The notes beneath the pieces were generated by a model. It saw only the letters and a program-made list of their open reading frames with translations. It was not told the DNA's origin and made no database searches. This document shows positions 1 through 10,367 of a DNA stretch of 64,000 bases, one piece after another. This DNA is from Pogonophryne albipinna. Lineage: Eukaryota > Chordata > Actinopteri > Perciformes > Artedidraconidae. Positions within the stretch are counted from its first letter, which is position 1. The number at the start of each line of letters is the position of its first letter. The translations under genes and the position numbers were made by a program. Where the stretch lies: NCBI GenBank assembly GCA_028583405.1, contig CM053246.1, positions 21,521,570 through 21,585,569 of the forward strand. The letters are read 5' to 3'.

Positions 1-586
1 TATAAATGAAACTGCGCAACCTTATTGCAGCTATATTAGTATTAGTCTATGTGATGACCAGGTAACAAGACATTTTAACACAGGAATGCCAAAATAGGTT
101 GGAAATGATTGAGAAACAGTCAAAGCTTTACATAGTTTGTCCACCAGAGAGCACTAACAAGCTGATTTTTCAACTTTGACATTTCCTGCACAGTATGAAA
201 CTTGGTCCCCATTCAGAAAATATATCAAAAATATCAGATTTACAATTTTTCGCTTTTTTTTTATCAATTCCTAAATATCAATATGAGTATGGGCTTAACA
301 AAATCTAGTAGCAGTCTACATTGATAAATTAAGCTCTTTCTCCCTGAAGGTTTATGTTTCATTTCATAACATATATTCTTTGTTTAAAACATAAGCTGAG
401 CTAGTCTTTGTTTAAGGTGAGGTTGGCCAACTTTCACTACAAAATCACTTTTTTATACTTTGTATGATGACAATAAAGATATTCTGATTCTGTTTGTGCA
501 AGACACTGTTGGACAAAAACTAACATTCAATGCTTTTTAAGTGTTGCATCTTTATTCATGTAAAATAAATGCTACATTGTCTAAAG
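1..586. other. no gene seen; LINE-like tail near 440-498
   Basis: AT-rich DNA with no recognisable coding sequence. At about 455-495 a segment reading TATGATGACAATAAAG followed by ATTCTGATTCTG resembles the polyadenylation-signal end and short tandem tail of a non-LTR retrotransposon. This is a weak, partial resemblance; the rest shows nothing I can name. Confidence 0.35.
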
Positions 587-780
587 CAGGGGTTTTCAAA
601 GTGTGGGAAGGTGAGCCTCCCCTCAGAGAACATAAGAACAGCCGCGCCCCCCCTCCCAATTATTATTGCTATTATTATTATTATTGTTGCTATAATGCAG
701 GGGTATTCAATTGCATTTCAAAGAGGTCCAGTAAGACAAAATGTCATTAAATGCTCTGTTTTCGCTGTCTACCTTTCTCT
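587..780. mobile_element. two hAT-type terminal sequences, partial
   Basis: Two successive starts typical of fish hAT MITEs are visible: CAGGGGTTTTCAAAGTGTGG at 587 and CAGGGGTATTCAATT at 698, separated by an imperfect (ATT)n run at about 658-690. No matching right-hand ends or 8-bp duplications were found, so both elements look truncated, or their other ends lie beyond the later L2 insertion. Confidence 0.4.
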
Positions 781-945
781 TTTTTGAGCACGCCATTTGA
801 AATTACTCCGACTGTTTCTCTCTTCTTGTCTTGTCTCTGTGTGTGTGTTTGAATCTATCGTGCTGACTCACTGTGACTGACTGCACCAATTTGATTGGCT
901 GAGTAGCGTCACCTCCTTAAAACATTAAGGAGCTCTCTTCCCAGG

Positions 946-2851
946 TTGATTTTCAAGATGGCGCCTGTGTCGGCATGCCGTTCCCTCAGCTCTCTGCCTT
1001 TAGCTATCCTGTTTTTGTTTTATGTTTATCAGAATGTCTCTGCTCTGCTCGTCTATGATCGCCAAGCTCTCCTCCACCTAAGACCTTCACTGGAGTTTAT
1101 ACTGCTGCCCAAACCTACATCTGGCAACCGTAAATCGACTCCCCCCCCACCCTCTACTGTCAGATATTCCCACCTACCTGCGCCGGTTGTCCTGCATCCT
1201 GCCTCACCGAAAGCGCTTTAGACGACGGGGAAAGCGTGGTGGCGCGCTCGTCCATCAAAAAGCACACCTGACGGCTTCTTCCGTGACTTATCCACGCATC
1301 AGATGTCATGGCCCTCCCGCTGCACGCCATCTGAGGGTTCGGTGGATTCGCCCTGTCTTTCCGGAGCTGCGGCCTCTGCTGGGCCCGCTGGCAGCTCCTC
1401 CTGCCCGACTGACTGCTCCCGGTCCGCGCTGCGTTCAACACGCACATCTTCGTCAGCTGAGACGCACTACACCTTCGGCCAGCCCGGAGAGAAAACTCTG
1501 CATGGCTTTGCTAAATGCTAGGTCAATAGCAAACAAGACGTTCCTGTTAAACGACTTCTTCACCTCTCATGATCTGGATTTAATGTTCCTGACGGAGACC
1601 TGGGTCCACACCGGCGAGTATGTACCGTTTTCTGAACTTCTTCCTCCCGACTGTACTTTCTTCAGCTCCCCCCGTACCACCGGCCGTGGTGGGGGTATAG
1701 CTTCAGTGTTTAGAGCTAATCTCCAATGCCGTTTGCTTCACCCAGTAACTAGCTATGCTAGCTTCGAGTTGCAGCTTTTTTAATTGAACCCAGCCTCGCC
1801 TATACTCTGCGCAGTTGTGTATCGTCCGCCAAAGTACAATAATGATTTTATAACTGACTTTTCTGACTTTTTGTCCGGGATCATGGTGAAATATGATCGT
1901 GTTTTGATCTGCGGAGACTTTAATGTCCATGTGTGCTGCGAGTCTAAACCTCTGGTTAGGGATTTTTTAAACCTCCTCGACTCTTTCGGTCTTATTCAGT
2001 CTGTGGCTGGCCCAACACACGATAAAGGACACACCTTAGATTTAGTATTATCGTTTGGATTGTCTATCTCTGTGGATGAAATCTGTGCAGGAACGCGTAT
2101 CTCAGACCATTTACCGGTTCTGTTTACAACCTCGATCCCTTCTGTAGGAGTCGAATCACGTGCTCCTGCGCATTGTCTGCGTTCAATTAACCCCTTGACT
2201 GCCTCACAGTTTTCAGATGCTTTTAATACTTATCCGATTTGTAAATTAGAGGTGAACTGTGCTTTTAGTGCGGATGAGCTTATCTCTTTGTTTGATTCGA
2301 CATGCACACTAATACTGGATTCCGTTGCTCCCTTTACGCTTAGACGCAACAAAGTTCTCTCAGAGCCGTGGCTCAATGATTGTACTCGCGCTTTTAGACG
2401 CGCTTGCAGGCGTGCAGAGAGAAAATGGAAAAAGGATAAACTTCATGTCTCCTTAGAAATTCTTCGTGCTTGCCTTTCCGATTATCAGACGGCAGTCAAA
2501 GCAGCCAAAATAGAGTATATTTCTCTGTTCATCTCCAAAAACAGCCATAAACCTCAAGTTCTTTTTAATGTCCTCAATTCGATGATTAATCCTTGTGATG
2601 CTTCTCCAATTGTGCCATCAACTACTCTCTGCGATACATTTCTTACATTTTTTATCGAAAAAGTATCTGTTCTTAGGCTAGCCTATACTAGTGCTACCCC
2701 AGATCCTGATCCCTTTCTGTGCCCTACTGTCCTCGACCATTTTGAGCCTATATCCCTCTCTTCTCTCTCGGATGTAGTCAAGCACCTGCAGCCGACAAAC
2801 TGCACCTCAGACAGCATTCCCTCTCGCCTTCTCAGAGATGTTTTCGAATGA
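946..2851 (+). pseudogene. L2 LINE ORF: N-terminal region and endonuclease, broken
   Basis: The first part of the L2 polyprotein. A start near 955-958 (ATGGCGCC context) opens frame 1 and reads a hydrophobic leader-like stretch and a YDRQALL motif. The reading then moves to frame 2 around the C run at 1141-1148, where a basic RRRGKRGG segment follows. The endonuclease domain starts near 1502 (LNARS), with TETW at about 1590-1603, GDFN at 1913-1924 and the SDH triad motif at 2102-2110, so these signature residues survive. One in-frame TAA at 1781-1783 splits the domain, and a TGA at 2849-2851 ends the frame. In L2 elements this enzyme nicks the target DNA to prime reverse transcription. This copy cannot make an intact protein. 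Confidence 0.85.
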
Positions 2852-2898
2852 GTTGGAGCAAGTATTTTATTACTTATAAATACCTCTCTTAGCTCAGG

Positions 2899-4574
2899 AT
2901 GTGTCCCAGCTTCAAACATGCCGTGGTTAAGCCACTATTTAAAAAGAAAAATCTCGATCCCTCCACTCTCGCAAATTTCAGGCCCATCTCCCAGCTACCC
3001 TTTTTATCTAAAGCCCTGGAGCGAGTAGTCTACGCCCAGCTGCAGTCATTTTTAACCACGGATGGTATCCATGAAAAATGTCAGTCTGGCTTTAAACCTA
3101 TGCATAGTACTGAAACAGCCCTTTTAAGAGTTTTTAATGATCTGCTCTTCGCCGTCGACTCAGGCAGCCCAGCTGTCTTGGTGCTGTTACATTTAACTGC
3201 TGCCTTTGACACTGTGGATCATATGGCGCGTTTCCACTGCAGCGGGTAGCTCGCTTTAAGCGTGCCGAGCCGTGCGGGGCCCGTTTTTGGTTGCGTTTCC
3301 ACTTGGCCTAGTTTTGGCACGGGGCTACTTTTTCACCTTTTTTCTGGCCCGACTAAATCGTGGTTCTAGGGCCAGGAACAACCAGGCTGAGTCGGGCTGA
3401 GTATGCTAAACTAGAGAGAGAATCGCTAGCAAGGGGCTACAACTACAACAAGATGAACATATTTGACCGTGATTTAATTGTAATACACGTTTCAAAATGA
3501 TGCCGAAGTAACAACATACTGATACCGGTTAGTAAAAACCATGAATTAATGCTTTGACAAGTCTGCAGACAGACGGCAGGCGAAAAACCATTTTAAAATG
3601 CGTGTTTTCTAAATGGAGCTTGGCTAAGCTAACGTTATATATGCTCCGACCGTCCACTCACAACAACGGCCTATACAGACATAAATAAACCAGCGACTGT
3701 ATTCGCCATGACACAGGCAGTCTGTGGTTTGTACTTGTTTAACTTTTGTCTAGTTTCTGAACAGATATGAAGAGCTGTGAGCTCTGAGTGCTAAGAGCTA
3801 ACGGCTGTGTTGTTTTTCTGGGGCTCTCATTGAAGATGACGTCACGGCTCCGCCTACACTGTGTTACTATAGTAACTACCCCAGTTCCTAAACTGTAATG
3901 GAAGCGCAGCATTAAAGTGAGCCGGGCCTAATAAGGCCTAACCAAACCGAGCGAGGCCGAGAGAGGCCGAGCGAGGCCTGCAGTGGAAACGCGCCAATAG
4001 TATCCTGTTGTCACGGCTTGAACAGTCCGCAGGCATTACAGGCTCTGCCCTTGCATGGTTCAGATCTTATTTGACGGACCGTAGCTTCTCAGTGCAGTTA
4101 GGTGCTTTCTCCTCTACCAAAGCCCCTCTTACCTGTGGGGTTCCCCAAGGCTCGATTATGTGCCCCATCCTTTTTCTATTGTACATACTGTCCCTAGGTT
4201 CAATTCTCACAAAACATAATATCCCCTTCCATTGTTACGCTGATGATGTACAGATTTATCTGCCTCTCAATCAAAATGCCAACTCACTACAGCAGTTGAA
4301 GGAAAGCTTAACAGAGATTAAATCCTGGCTGAGCCAAAACTTCCTCACCCTCAATGAGAGCACGACCGAGGTCATCTTTTTTGGACCCCAACCAACAGTC
4401 TCCCCGGTTGATATTCTGGGCTCCCTCAATAAAAATATCCTCCCCTCTGTTATGAACCTTGGAGTGACCTTCAACAGCGCCTTTAAATTTGATAAGCAGG
4501 TTAGCACTGTAGTCAAGACCTGCTTTTTCAAAATACGACTATTGGCTAAGACCAAGTCGTTTTTTATCTTTTAA
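2899..4574 (+). pseudogene. L2 LINE reverse transcriptase domain, split by a MITE
   Basis: Reverse transcriptase blocks are recognisable on both sides of the insertion: FRPIS and [10 protein letters not shown] upstream, the AAFDTVDH block at the left edge of the MITE (to about 3220), then GVPQGS at about 4137-4154 and YADD at about 4235-4246 downstream. The frame is 1 before the insertion and 3 after it. The inserted 776 bases (773 plus a 3-bp duplication) account exactly for that change, so the domain was continuous before insertion. In block A the usual first catalytic Asp (LDL) is His (codon 3190-3192), so this copy was probably already inactive or has decayed since. The frame ends near a T run at about 4560-4570, where a shift occurs. 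Confidence 0.87.
3224..3996. mobile_element. 773-bp MITE with TGGCGCG termini, ATA target duplication
   Basis: Terminal inverted repeats of about 19 bp start TGGCGCGTTTCCACTGCAG on the left and end with the complement on the right. The element is flanked by ATA at 3221-3223 and 3997-3999. Removing it with one ATA restores the aligned LINE codons across the junction, which independently proves the boundaries. The subterminal right side has GGCCGAG-type short repeats. No transposase frame is present. A 3-bp duplication fits PIF/Harbinger-like or ISL2EU-like elements; superfamily assignment is inference. About 400 bp of the interior (about 3430-3830) recurs in reverse orientation at 32340-32740 inside an element with different ends. 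Confidence 0.9.
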
Positions 4575-4638
4575 AGACCTAGAAAGGGTTATTAACGCCT
4601 TTGTTACCTCGAGACTGGATTACTGCAATGCTCTGTAT

Positions 4639-5064
4639 GTGGGTATGGACCAGGCCTCAATTAGACGCCTCCAGCTAGTTCAGAATGCAGCTGCACGTCT
4701 TCTCACTGGCCATAAAAAGCGTGACCATATCACCCCAATTCTGGCTTCATTGCACTGGCTTCCAGTTCGGTTCAGAATAGATTTTAAACTCCTTTTATTT
4801 GTTTTTAAAGCCCTAAATGGGCTGGCTCCTGCCTATGTAGCCGAACTCCTCCATCGCTACACCCCAGGCAGAGCCTTAAGGTCGGCTGATCAGCTGCTGT
4901 TGATAGTGCCTAAGACCAGGCTTAAAACCCGAGGGCATCGAGCTTTTGCAGCGGCTGGCCCTAGGCTCTGGAATACTTTGCCCCTCCATGTGAGGTCGGC
5001 CCAGACCCTGAGGTTTTTTAAATCAACACTTAAAACTCACTTTTTCTCTCTGGCTTTTGTTTAA
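4639..5064 (+). pseudogene. L2 LINE C-terminal domain fragment
   Basis: The C-terminal part of the L2 protein continues in frame 1 after a frameshift near 4560-4575. It shows the segments NAAARLLTG, HWLPVRFRIDFKLLL and LNGLAPAYV, which are typical of L2 elements downstream of the RT, and ends with FFKSTLKTHFF just before the stop. The ATG used as a start is internal and has no biological meaning; the homologous sequence begins upstream at about 4575 (LERVINAFVTSRLDYCNALY). Confidence 0.85.
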
Positions 5065-6170
5065 TTATCTATTTATTCATTTATTTATTTAGTTATTTAT
5101 TTATTCATTTAGTTCTTTATTTTAATATTTATAACATAACATAGGATTTCATAAAGTATTTTTTAAATAGTTTATACATTATTAGAATATAGGAATATTA
5201 GATAGGATTACTTAAAATATAGTACCTTATATTTCATATTTTTTCCCTTTAGACCCTTGCGGTTTATTCTTAAAAACCCTTACCCTTACCCACCCCCCAT
5301 TTTCCCTCTGCTGGTCTATGGCCTTGTAGAGGGTAACGGGGTACAGAGTCGCTTAGATAAGCGGGGTAGTGCATCTGACGAAGAGATAGGTTGTTGTGCT
5401 CCCTATATCTGTTTCTTATCCTACATCTAATAGAACTGCTCGGGTCTTGATAGATTCAGTGGGGAAGTTCATGAGATCTTTCTAGAGGGTTATCAAGAAT
5501 AACTTTGATCCAATGACCTTTTCCCTCTCTGTCTGTGTCTGTGTATTCTCTTGTTCCGATTAACCCAGCCAAATCTTTTTTCTTGTTTTGTATCTATATC
5601 TACGCCGGGATCCGGAGTCGAGGCTGATCCTCTTGCTGTAGTCCTGTGTCTTGGATCCTCTATCCTGAGTGCTGGATGAAGTCATGGACTTCGGGTCGTG
5701 GCTGAACCTGTCTCTGCGGTCCTGCCTTGGGTCTCGTCATGCTGCTTCCCTGATGGCTTCCACAGGATTGTAGCTGACATCCTCGTGGATTCATCTTCTT
5801 ATTACAGACACATGCATTTCCTAACATTCGGTCTATATGCTGTAAAATGTATTATCTCTTCGATTTACACACGGCATCTATTGCACGTCTGTCCGTCCTG
5901 GGAGAGGGATCCATCCTCTGTTGCTCTCCCTGAGGTTTCTCCCATTTATTCCCCTTAAACTGTGGGTTTTCTCTGGAAGTTTTTCCTTGTACGATGTGAG
6001 GGTCTAAGGATAGAGGGTGTCGTTTTTCTCATACTGATATTCTGAACAATCTGTGCTGTTGTATTTGCTGTAAAGTGTCTCTACTGTAGGCTATTTTTAT
6101 TATATGTACAGCACTTTGGCTCGACCAAAAATAGTTTATAAATGTGCTATATAAATAAAACTTGATTTGA
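5065..6170 (+). repeat. L2 3' UTR and tail
   Basis: Non-coding 3' end of the L2 element. It begins with an ATTT-rich stretch (5065-5110), includes a segment rich in TCCTGAGTC-like words, and ends in CTATATAAATAAAACTTGATT with tandem TTGAT units. A 5'-truncated copy of the same 3' end occurs at about 37960-38567, which confirms that it is a mobile family rather than unique sequence. Short open frames within it, such as one at 5698-5958, have no coding significance. Confidence 0.8.
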
Positions 6171-6171
6171 T

Positions 6172-7322
6172 TTGATTGCTCAGAAAGTGGTCGAAAACTG
6201 CATGCTCTGCAGAAAAACTAAAGCAAAAAGATGTCAGCAAATAATGGGTGATCTACCTCCAGAGAGAACAGAACCAGCTACACCCTTCGAATACACAACA
6301 GTAGACCTCTTCGGACCTTACCAAGTCAAGGATGATGTCAAGAAAAGAGTGTCACTGAAGGTTTGGGGAGTTGTGTTTTGTTGCCTGGCTTCCAGAGCTA
6401 TTCACACAGAGCTGGTGAACTCTCAATCCACTGAAAGTTTCCTGTTCGCCTACCAGAGGTTCACAGCACTACGAGGTCATCCAAAGAAGATCTGGTCAGA
6501 TCCAGGTACTAACTTCGTAGGGGCTAAGCCAGTCCTAGAAGAACAGTACCGATTCCTTGCCAATCTTGACAAAGCTACACTAGAAGAGAGAGCTGCCAAG
6601 AATGGCACAGAATGGACATGGAAAATTCATCCAGCCGATTCTCCACACCGGAACGGTGCTGCAGAAGCTGCTGTGCGCATCATCAAGAGAGCACTGCAGA
6701 GTCTGGGAGGAGAGTCGGGGCTAAGTTGGAGTGAATTCCAAACAACTCTCTACATGGCAGCCAATCTTACGAATGAAAGACCAATTGACGCCAGAACACA
6801 GAGCCGAGAAGACAGCGTTCAGTTCATCACTCCTAACTGTCTCCTGCTCGGACGAGCATCGCAGAGTGGAGATGTCAGAACATTTGACTTCAGTGACTAT
6901 CCCTACAAAAGGCTTAAAGAAATGCAAGCGCAAGTGAACAAGTTCTGGAGGCACTGGAGTCAACTCGCTGGCCCTAACCTATTCGTAAGGAACAAGTGGC
7001 ATACAGCAAAGAGAAATGTCGCAGTTGGAGACATCGTCTGGATTGTAGACCAAAACGCCCTGAGGGTCAGTTCAGGATTGCAAGAGTGGTCAGTGTCAAC
7101 TCGGACAGCAAAGGAATTGTGAGGGATGTCAACGTCAGAACCTTCCCAAGCTACCCTGTTCCTGTCACAAGGCCTACCACAACAAAAGCAAATCACCAAG
7201 CATCGAAAAAACTCAAAGAGGAGATCCCAGTGACAGTTCTTCACAGAGACGTCAAGCGACTGGTCGTCTTGCTTCCCGCTGAAGAGCAGAACAAAGCGCC
7301 TGACCCAAGTTTACCTTTGTAA
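6172..7322 (+). pseudogene. BEL/Pao integrase, 5' truncated and frameshifted
   Basis: In a working element, integrase inserts the retrotransposon cDNA into the genome. The N-terminal zinc-binding part is reduced to a C-x2-C remnant (CMLCRK). The catalytic triad is recognisable as Asp45 (TTVDLFGPY), Asp110 (WSDPGTNFVGA) and Glu165 (RNGAAEAAVRI), with spacing usual for BEL/Pao. The C-terminal domain VGDIVWI starts near 7021. A 1-base loss at about 7060-7066 shifts the frame, and the remaining C-terminal part (GQFRIARVV to about 7319) continues in another frame. An open segment of 316 codons survives upstream. It is not expected to be functional. Confidence 0.88.
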
Positions 7323-7366
7323 CATGCGACCTCCCAGGTGTCTCCACTGGAAAGTCGAGTGGGAGG

Positions 7367-8140
7367 TGTGAAGTCAACTTTGAAAATCCTCACAGGAGAT
7401 CAAAGGGTTAAAAAGTCGGGCTGATTGACAGAGTGGCAGCTGTCTGAAATCATTCCCTAATTGCTAATCAGCGTCACTGCACCTTTAAAAGCAACGCACC
7501 TGAAAGAAGGGCAGTAATCAAAGCTGGAGAGGAACAAACTAAAAAGCGTGCGTCCAGCAGCAGCAACGAACCAGCAGAAGAAACGTCAAAGAAGCAGCTA
7601 AGCATAAAAAGCTGGAGAAGCGGCCGGTGAGAGACGAACTGTGTGTTTAGTTAAGAGTCATACAACTTGCCGTTCGTGGCACACGTTAGAACTTACGTCC
7701 TAGTTCAGTGTCATTTGTTTGTTTGATGTCCTCAAGCTAAAGCAACATGATTGTTGATTTAAAAACGAATGTGATTAGTTTATTGAGATATGTAGATTGA
7801 TAAAAACGGTTTGAATGCTGCTAAAATTTCAGTCTATTATATTTGCATTTTTAATGAGACTGCATAAGTTAAAAACTGTTTAAAAACATAATTCATAAAA
7901 ATACACTAAGAAAGTAAAAACAATATTCACAAGTGTTAAAAAAATATATGTAAAGCATGTATTTTTGCATTTATTATTTCATGTGCATTGTATTTAAAGT
8001 AATTATTTTTCATTTAAGGTTTTTCACCTTACTACTATTTCAACCTTACTACATAAGCTGTACTGCAACAACACAAACTAAAGTAAAGAAGAACTCAAAA
8101 GAAAAGAAAGTTGTGGTCATTGTACGAGTGAAACCCAGTT
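7367..8140 (+). repeat. probable 3' LTR of the BEL/Pao element
   Basis: Starts TGTGAAGTC immediately after a purine-rich tract and a short spacer following the integrase stop. The first 300 bases are non-coding and GC-moderate, the rest AT-rich. No second LTR is available in the window for comparison, so the right end (about 8137) is a guess, and a length of about 770 bp would be long for this class. Confidence 0.45.
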
Positions 8141-8734
8141 AAAACCTCCTATGGACTGTACCATCCCTTTCAAGCGGGGAAACTGCAAATATACCCAAGT
8201 GCTTCACAATAATAATAATGATTTTCTAATGTTTTTGACATTTCCACCGAAATCTACGTATCAAACCATCATACCATATCATACATCGAGCAGGTCCTAT
8301 CTCAACGCTAAGATTAAGTAATTTATTTTCCGGCTTGTATTCTCAATCTATTGTGCTGCAAATTACCAAATCAATACTGACTTTATCCTACCAAGGTTTG
8401 AAGTATTTGCAGATCTAATCCATATAGTGGACAAATTGCATAACATTTAATGTCCATCATAGAGATAACCAGCTGTTCCATATCTGCCAACCTATAGGTC
8501 AACTCCTGAATAAGCATTGATATGAAATCACTGAAGCATGTTGTCTTCAGTGATTTTAATGTAAATGTCAGATGTATTGTATCTTGTCTTGCTATTTGTC
8601 CTCGTTGATATTGCTGCTGTAATGAAGGAACAATGTCAGTCTTGATCTGATAACAACATATTATTGAATGGCCAAATAATGTAAGAAATGTATGACTTGT
8701 TGACCATATAAATGAATTAATTGTGTCTTAATTT
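8141..8734. other. AT-rich stretch without recognisable features
   Basis: No coding potential, terminal repeats or known retrotransposon motif seen, apart from a short AATAATAATAATG run near 8208-8222. Confidence 0.5.
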
Positions 8735-8925
8735 ACATGATTTAATGTCATACTCTGTTCTTGTACACATCCCATATCCTATTGACATGTACGTATATAG
8801 ACTTTTTGCAATACTATTATATTATATTTTTTGTATTGTTGGAGCTCAGGTCAGAAGAATGTCATTGCCATGTCAACACTGTAGCTTTGCGCATATGACA
8901 ATAAAACCTTTGAATCTTGAATCTC
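8735..8925 (+). repeat. 5'-truncated LINE 3' end, copy 1
   Basis: Reads CTGTTCTTGTACACATCCC, a GTTGGAGCTCAGGTC segment and then CATATGACAATAAAACC, ending in TTGAATCTTGAATC. The same order of words occurs at 38872-39050 and, shorter, at 44925-44975. This marks it as the 3' terminus of a non-LTR retrotransposon, probably CR1/Rex1-like, inserted after 5' truncation. Confidence 0.7.
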
Positions 8926-9629
8926 TTGAAAATAGACGGCTGTCTGCGATGAACCTCCTACTCTTTGTTAGTTAACTCAAGTATTATAACCTGACAAAGG
9001 CCACATTCTGGCACCTATCATTGCCTCTGCGTCCCTGTCACCTTGTCCTGGATCCAGCGCCCTACAGTATGAATAATGAAAGCTTCTCATCATCTCCAAG
9101 TCTTTTCTGGCTCTCCGACAGCAAACCAGCAGCAGCTCCATTAAAGAATGAAAAGCCCAGGTCTCTTTTGTTGCTCCCAGATCTCCCCATTATTAAGGAA
9201 TCCCATTAAACTACAGAAGAAGGTGACTTTTCCTTTCAGTGCGATGACACATGGAAAGAGGCTCCTGTCAGGTCAGAGATGGGGGTTCGCTGATGAGGCC
9301 GGAGAGGGGGCTTTTACTCCAGAGGAACAGAAGATATTGATTGACTGAGCCAGCACTCCTGCGCTCTGTCAATCACCTTCAGACTCTCTTCTTTGTTGCT
9401 CTCTTTTCCTCCCGGCCACCAGTGACCGTCCACTTCTTCCCCGTGCTCTCCGGAGCGTGTGGCCTCATTTTACTTAATTACCGCGGGGCTGACAGCGAAG
9501 GCATCACTAGGACAAATAGCATCCTTCGACCCTGCATGGTCTCCATCTCCCAGAGACATCTTTCCTGCCGCCATCTATCCTCACCCCCCCCCCCCTTTTC
9601 CTTTCTTACCTCCTCTCTGCTGTTATTCT
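8926..9629. other. unique DNA, possible conserved non-coding sequence
   Basis: No transposon signature. Balanced base composition with several ATTA/TAAT cores (for example 9190-9205 and 9473-9482) and a C run at 9582-9594. It could be regulatory or simply unique spacer; only cross-species alignment would tell. Confidence 0.3.
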
Positions 9630-10030
9630 CAGAGATGGTAAAAGTACACACATCCTTTACTCAAGTAGAAGTACAGATACTCGTGTTTAAAAATACTCTG
9701 GTAAAAGTAGAAGTACTGACTAAACTTCTTTACTCGTGTAAAAGTAAAGAAGTATGGGCTTCAAAATGTATTTAAGTAAAAAGTACCCATAACTACCAGC
9801 TGTTTTAAAGAGTGCCTGACCTCCCTTTATATTAATAGAACAATAATGTCATTGTTAGCTAATGAATGTTTCCATGCTGAACAACCTGTACTTTCTACTT
9901 CTTACATTTTCAAAACAGGCTACTTTAGTTTTAATCTTTGTTTGGTGGCGTGATTTTACCAGAGTATTTTTAAACACAAGTATCTGTACTACTACTTGAG
10001 TAAAGGATGAGTGTACTTTTGCCATCTCTG
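9630..10030. mobile_element. 401-bp long-TIR element related to the 37-bp-repeat transposons
   Basis: Begins CAGAGATGGTAAAAGTACAC and ends with the near-complement TACTTTTGCCATCTCTG. Inverted similarity extends about 60 bp from each end, over ACTCAAGTAGAAGTACAGAT-type sequence. The ends match those at 17216 and 61814, and the middle (around 9840-9890, 9930-9960) also matches those larger copies. This copy has no 37-bp tandem array, so it looks like an internally deleted or ancestral short form. No 8-bp target duplication was found. Confidence 0.75.
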
Positions 10031-10367
10031 TCTGTCACTGTCTTTGTCTTTTCTCCGCTGCCCTCCCCATTGATAACAGCCTGACAGACAGAGCGGAGGG
10101 CAGCATCTCCTCCCCCATCCTTTCTTCCCCCATCCTTTCTTCCCCCTAACTCGACGCCTCGCCTCTCTTGTCAAGGTCACCCCGCTGCCAGAGAGGAAGT
10201 GTCAGGCTGTGAATGGAGGCTTTCACCTTCCACCACCAGGTTTCTCACACACACCAAGATGAGGGCTGTTGTTTGGTTTAGCCCTGGATGCAGGTAGGAA
10301 ATAACAACTGATGTGATGTGGTTTTTGATTGTTGGTGTCATTTTAGGATTTGCTCAAAGGTCCTTGA
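10031..10367. other. no gene seen
   Basis: Pyrimidine-rich segments with a short CCCCCATCCTTTCTT duplication at about 10112-10145. Nothing else was recognised. Confidence 0.45.

Larger units (their letters stand above)
940..6170 (+). mobile_element. L2-clade LINE, nearly full length, decayed and interrupted
   Basis: A non-LTR retrotransposon of the L2 clade: apurinic-type endonuclease, reverse transcriptase, the conserved C-terminal region, a 3' UTR of about 1.1 kb, and a tandem TTGAT-type tail at about 6150-6170. Recognition rests on the motifs LNARS, TETW, GDFN, SDH, YADD and the C-terminal RLDYCNALY and WNTLPLHVRS-like segments. The coding region is broken by a frameshift near the C run at 1141-1148, an in-frame stop at 1781-1783, a stop at about 2849-2851, frameshifts near 2905-2915 and 4560-4575, and the 773-bp MITE at 3224-3996. 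Without the MITE and one duplicated target copy the element is about 4.45 kb. Its 3' end abuts BEL/Pao integrase sequence directly, so the L2 may have landed in an older BEL element, but no BEL sequence was recognised on its 5' side. No clear target duplication was found. Confidence 0.88.
6171..8140 (+). mobile_element. BEL/Pao LTR retrotransposon 3' part
   Basis: Contains the integrase end of pol followed by a probable 3' LTR. No gag, protease or reverse transcriptase is present, because the left edge is cut by the L2 tail at 6170. The polypurine tract is probably GAGTGGGAGG at about 7357-7366, directly before a TGTGAAGTC LTR-like start. The right boundary is uncertain. Confidence 0.8.

Noticed and set aside
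5698..5958. 86-codon ORF as a separate gene
   Set aside because: It is the L2 3' UTR; the same sequence recurs in the truncated L2 copy at 37960-38567.
9630..10030. 8-bp target duplication for the CAGAGATGG element
   Set aside because: Flanks GTTATTCT and TCTGTCAC do not match, so hAT membership was not claimed.
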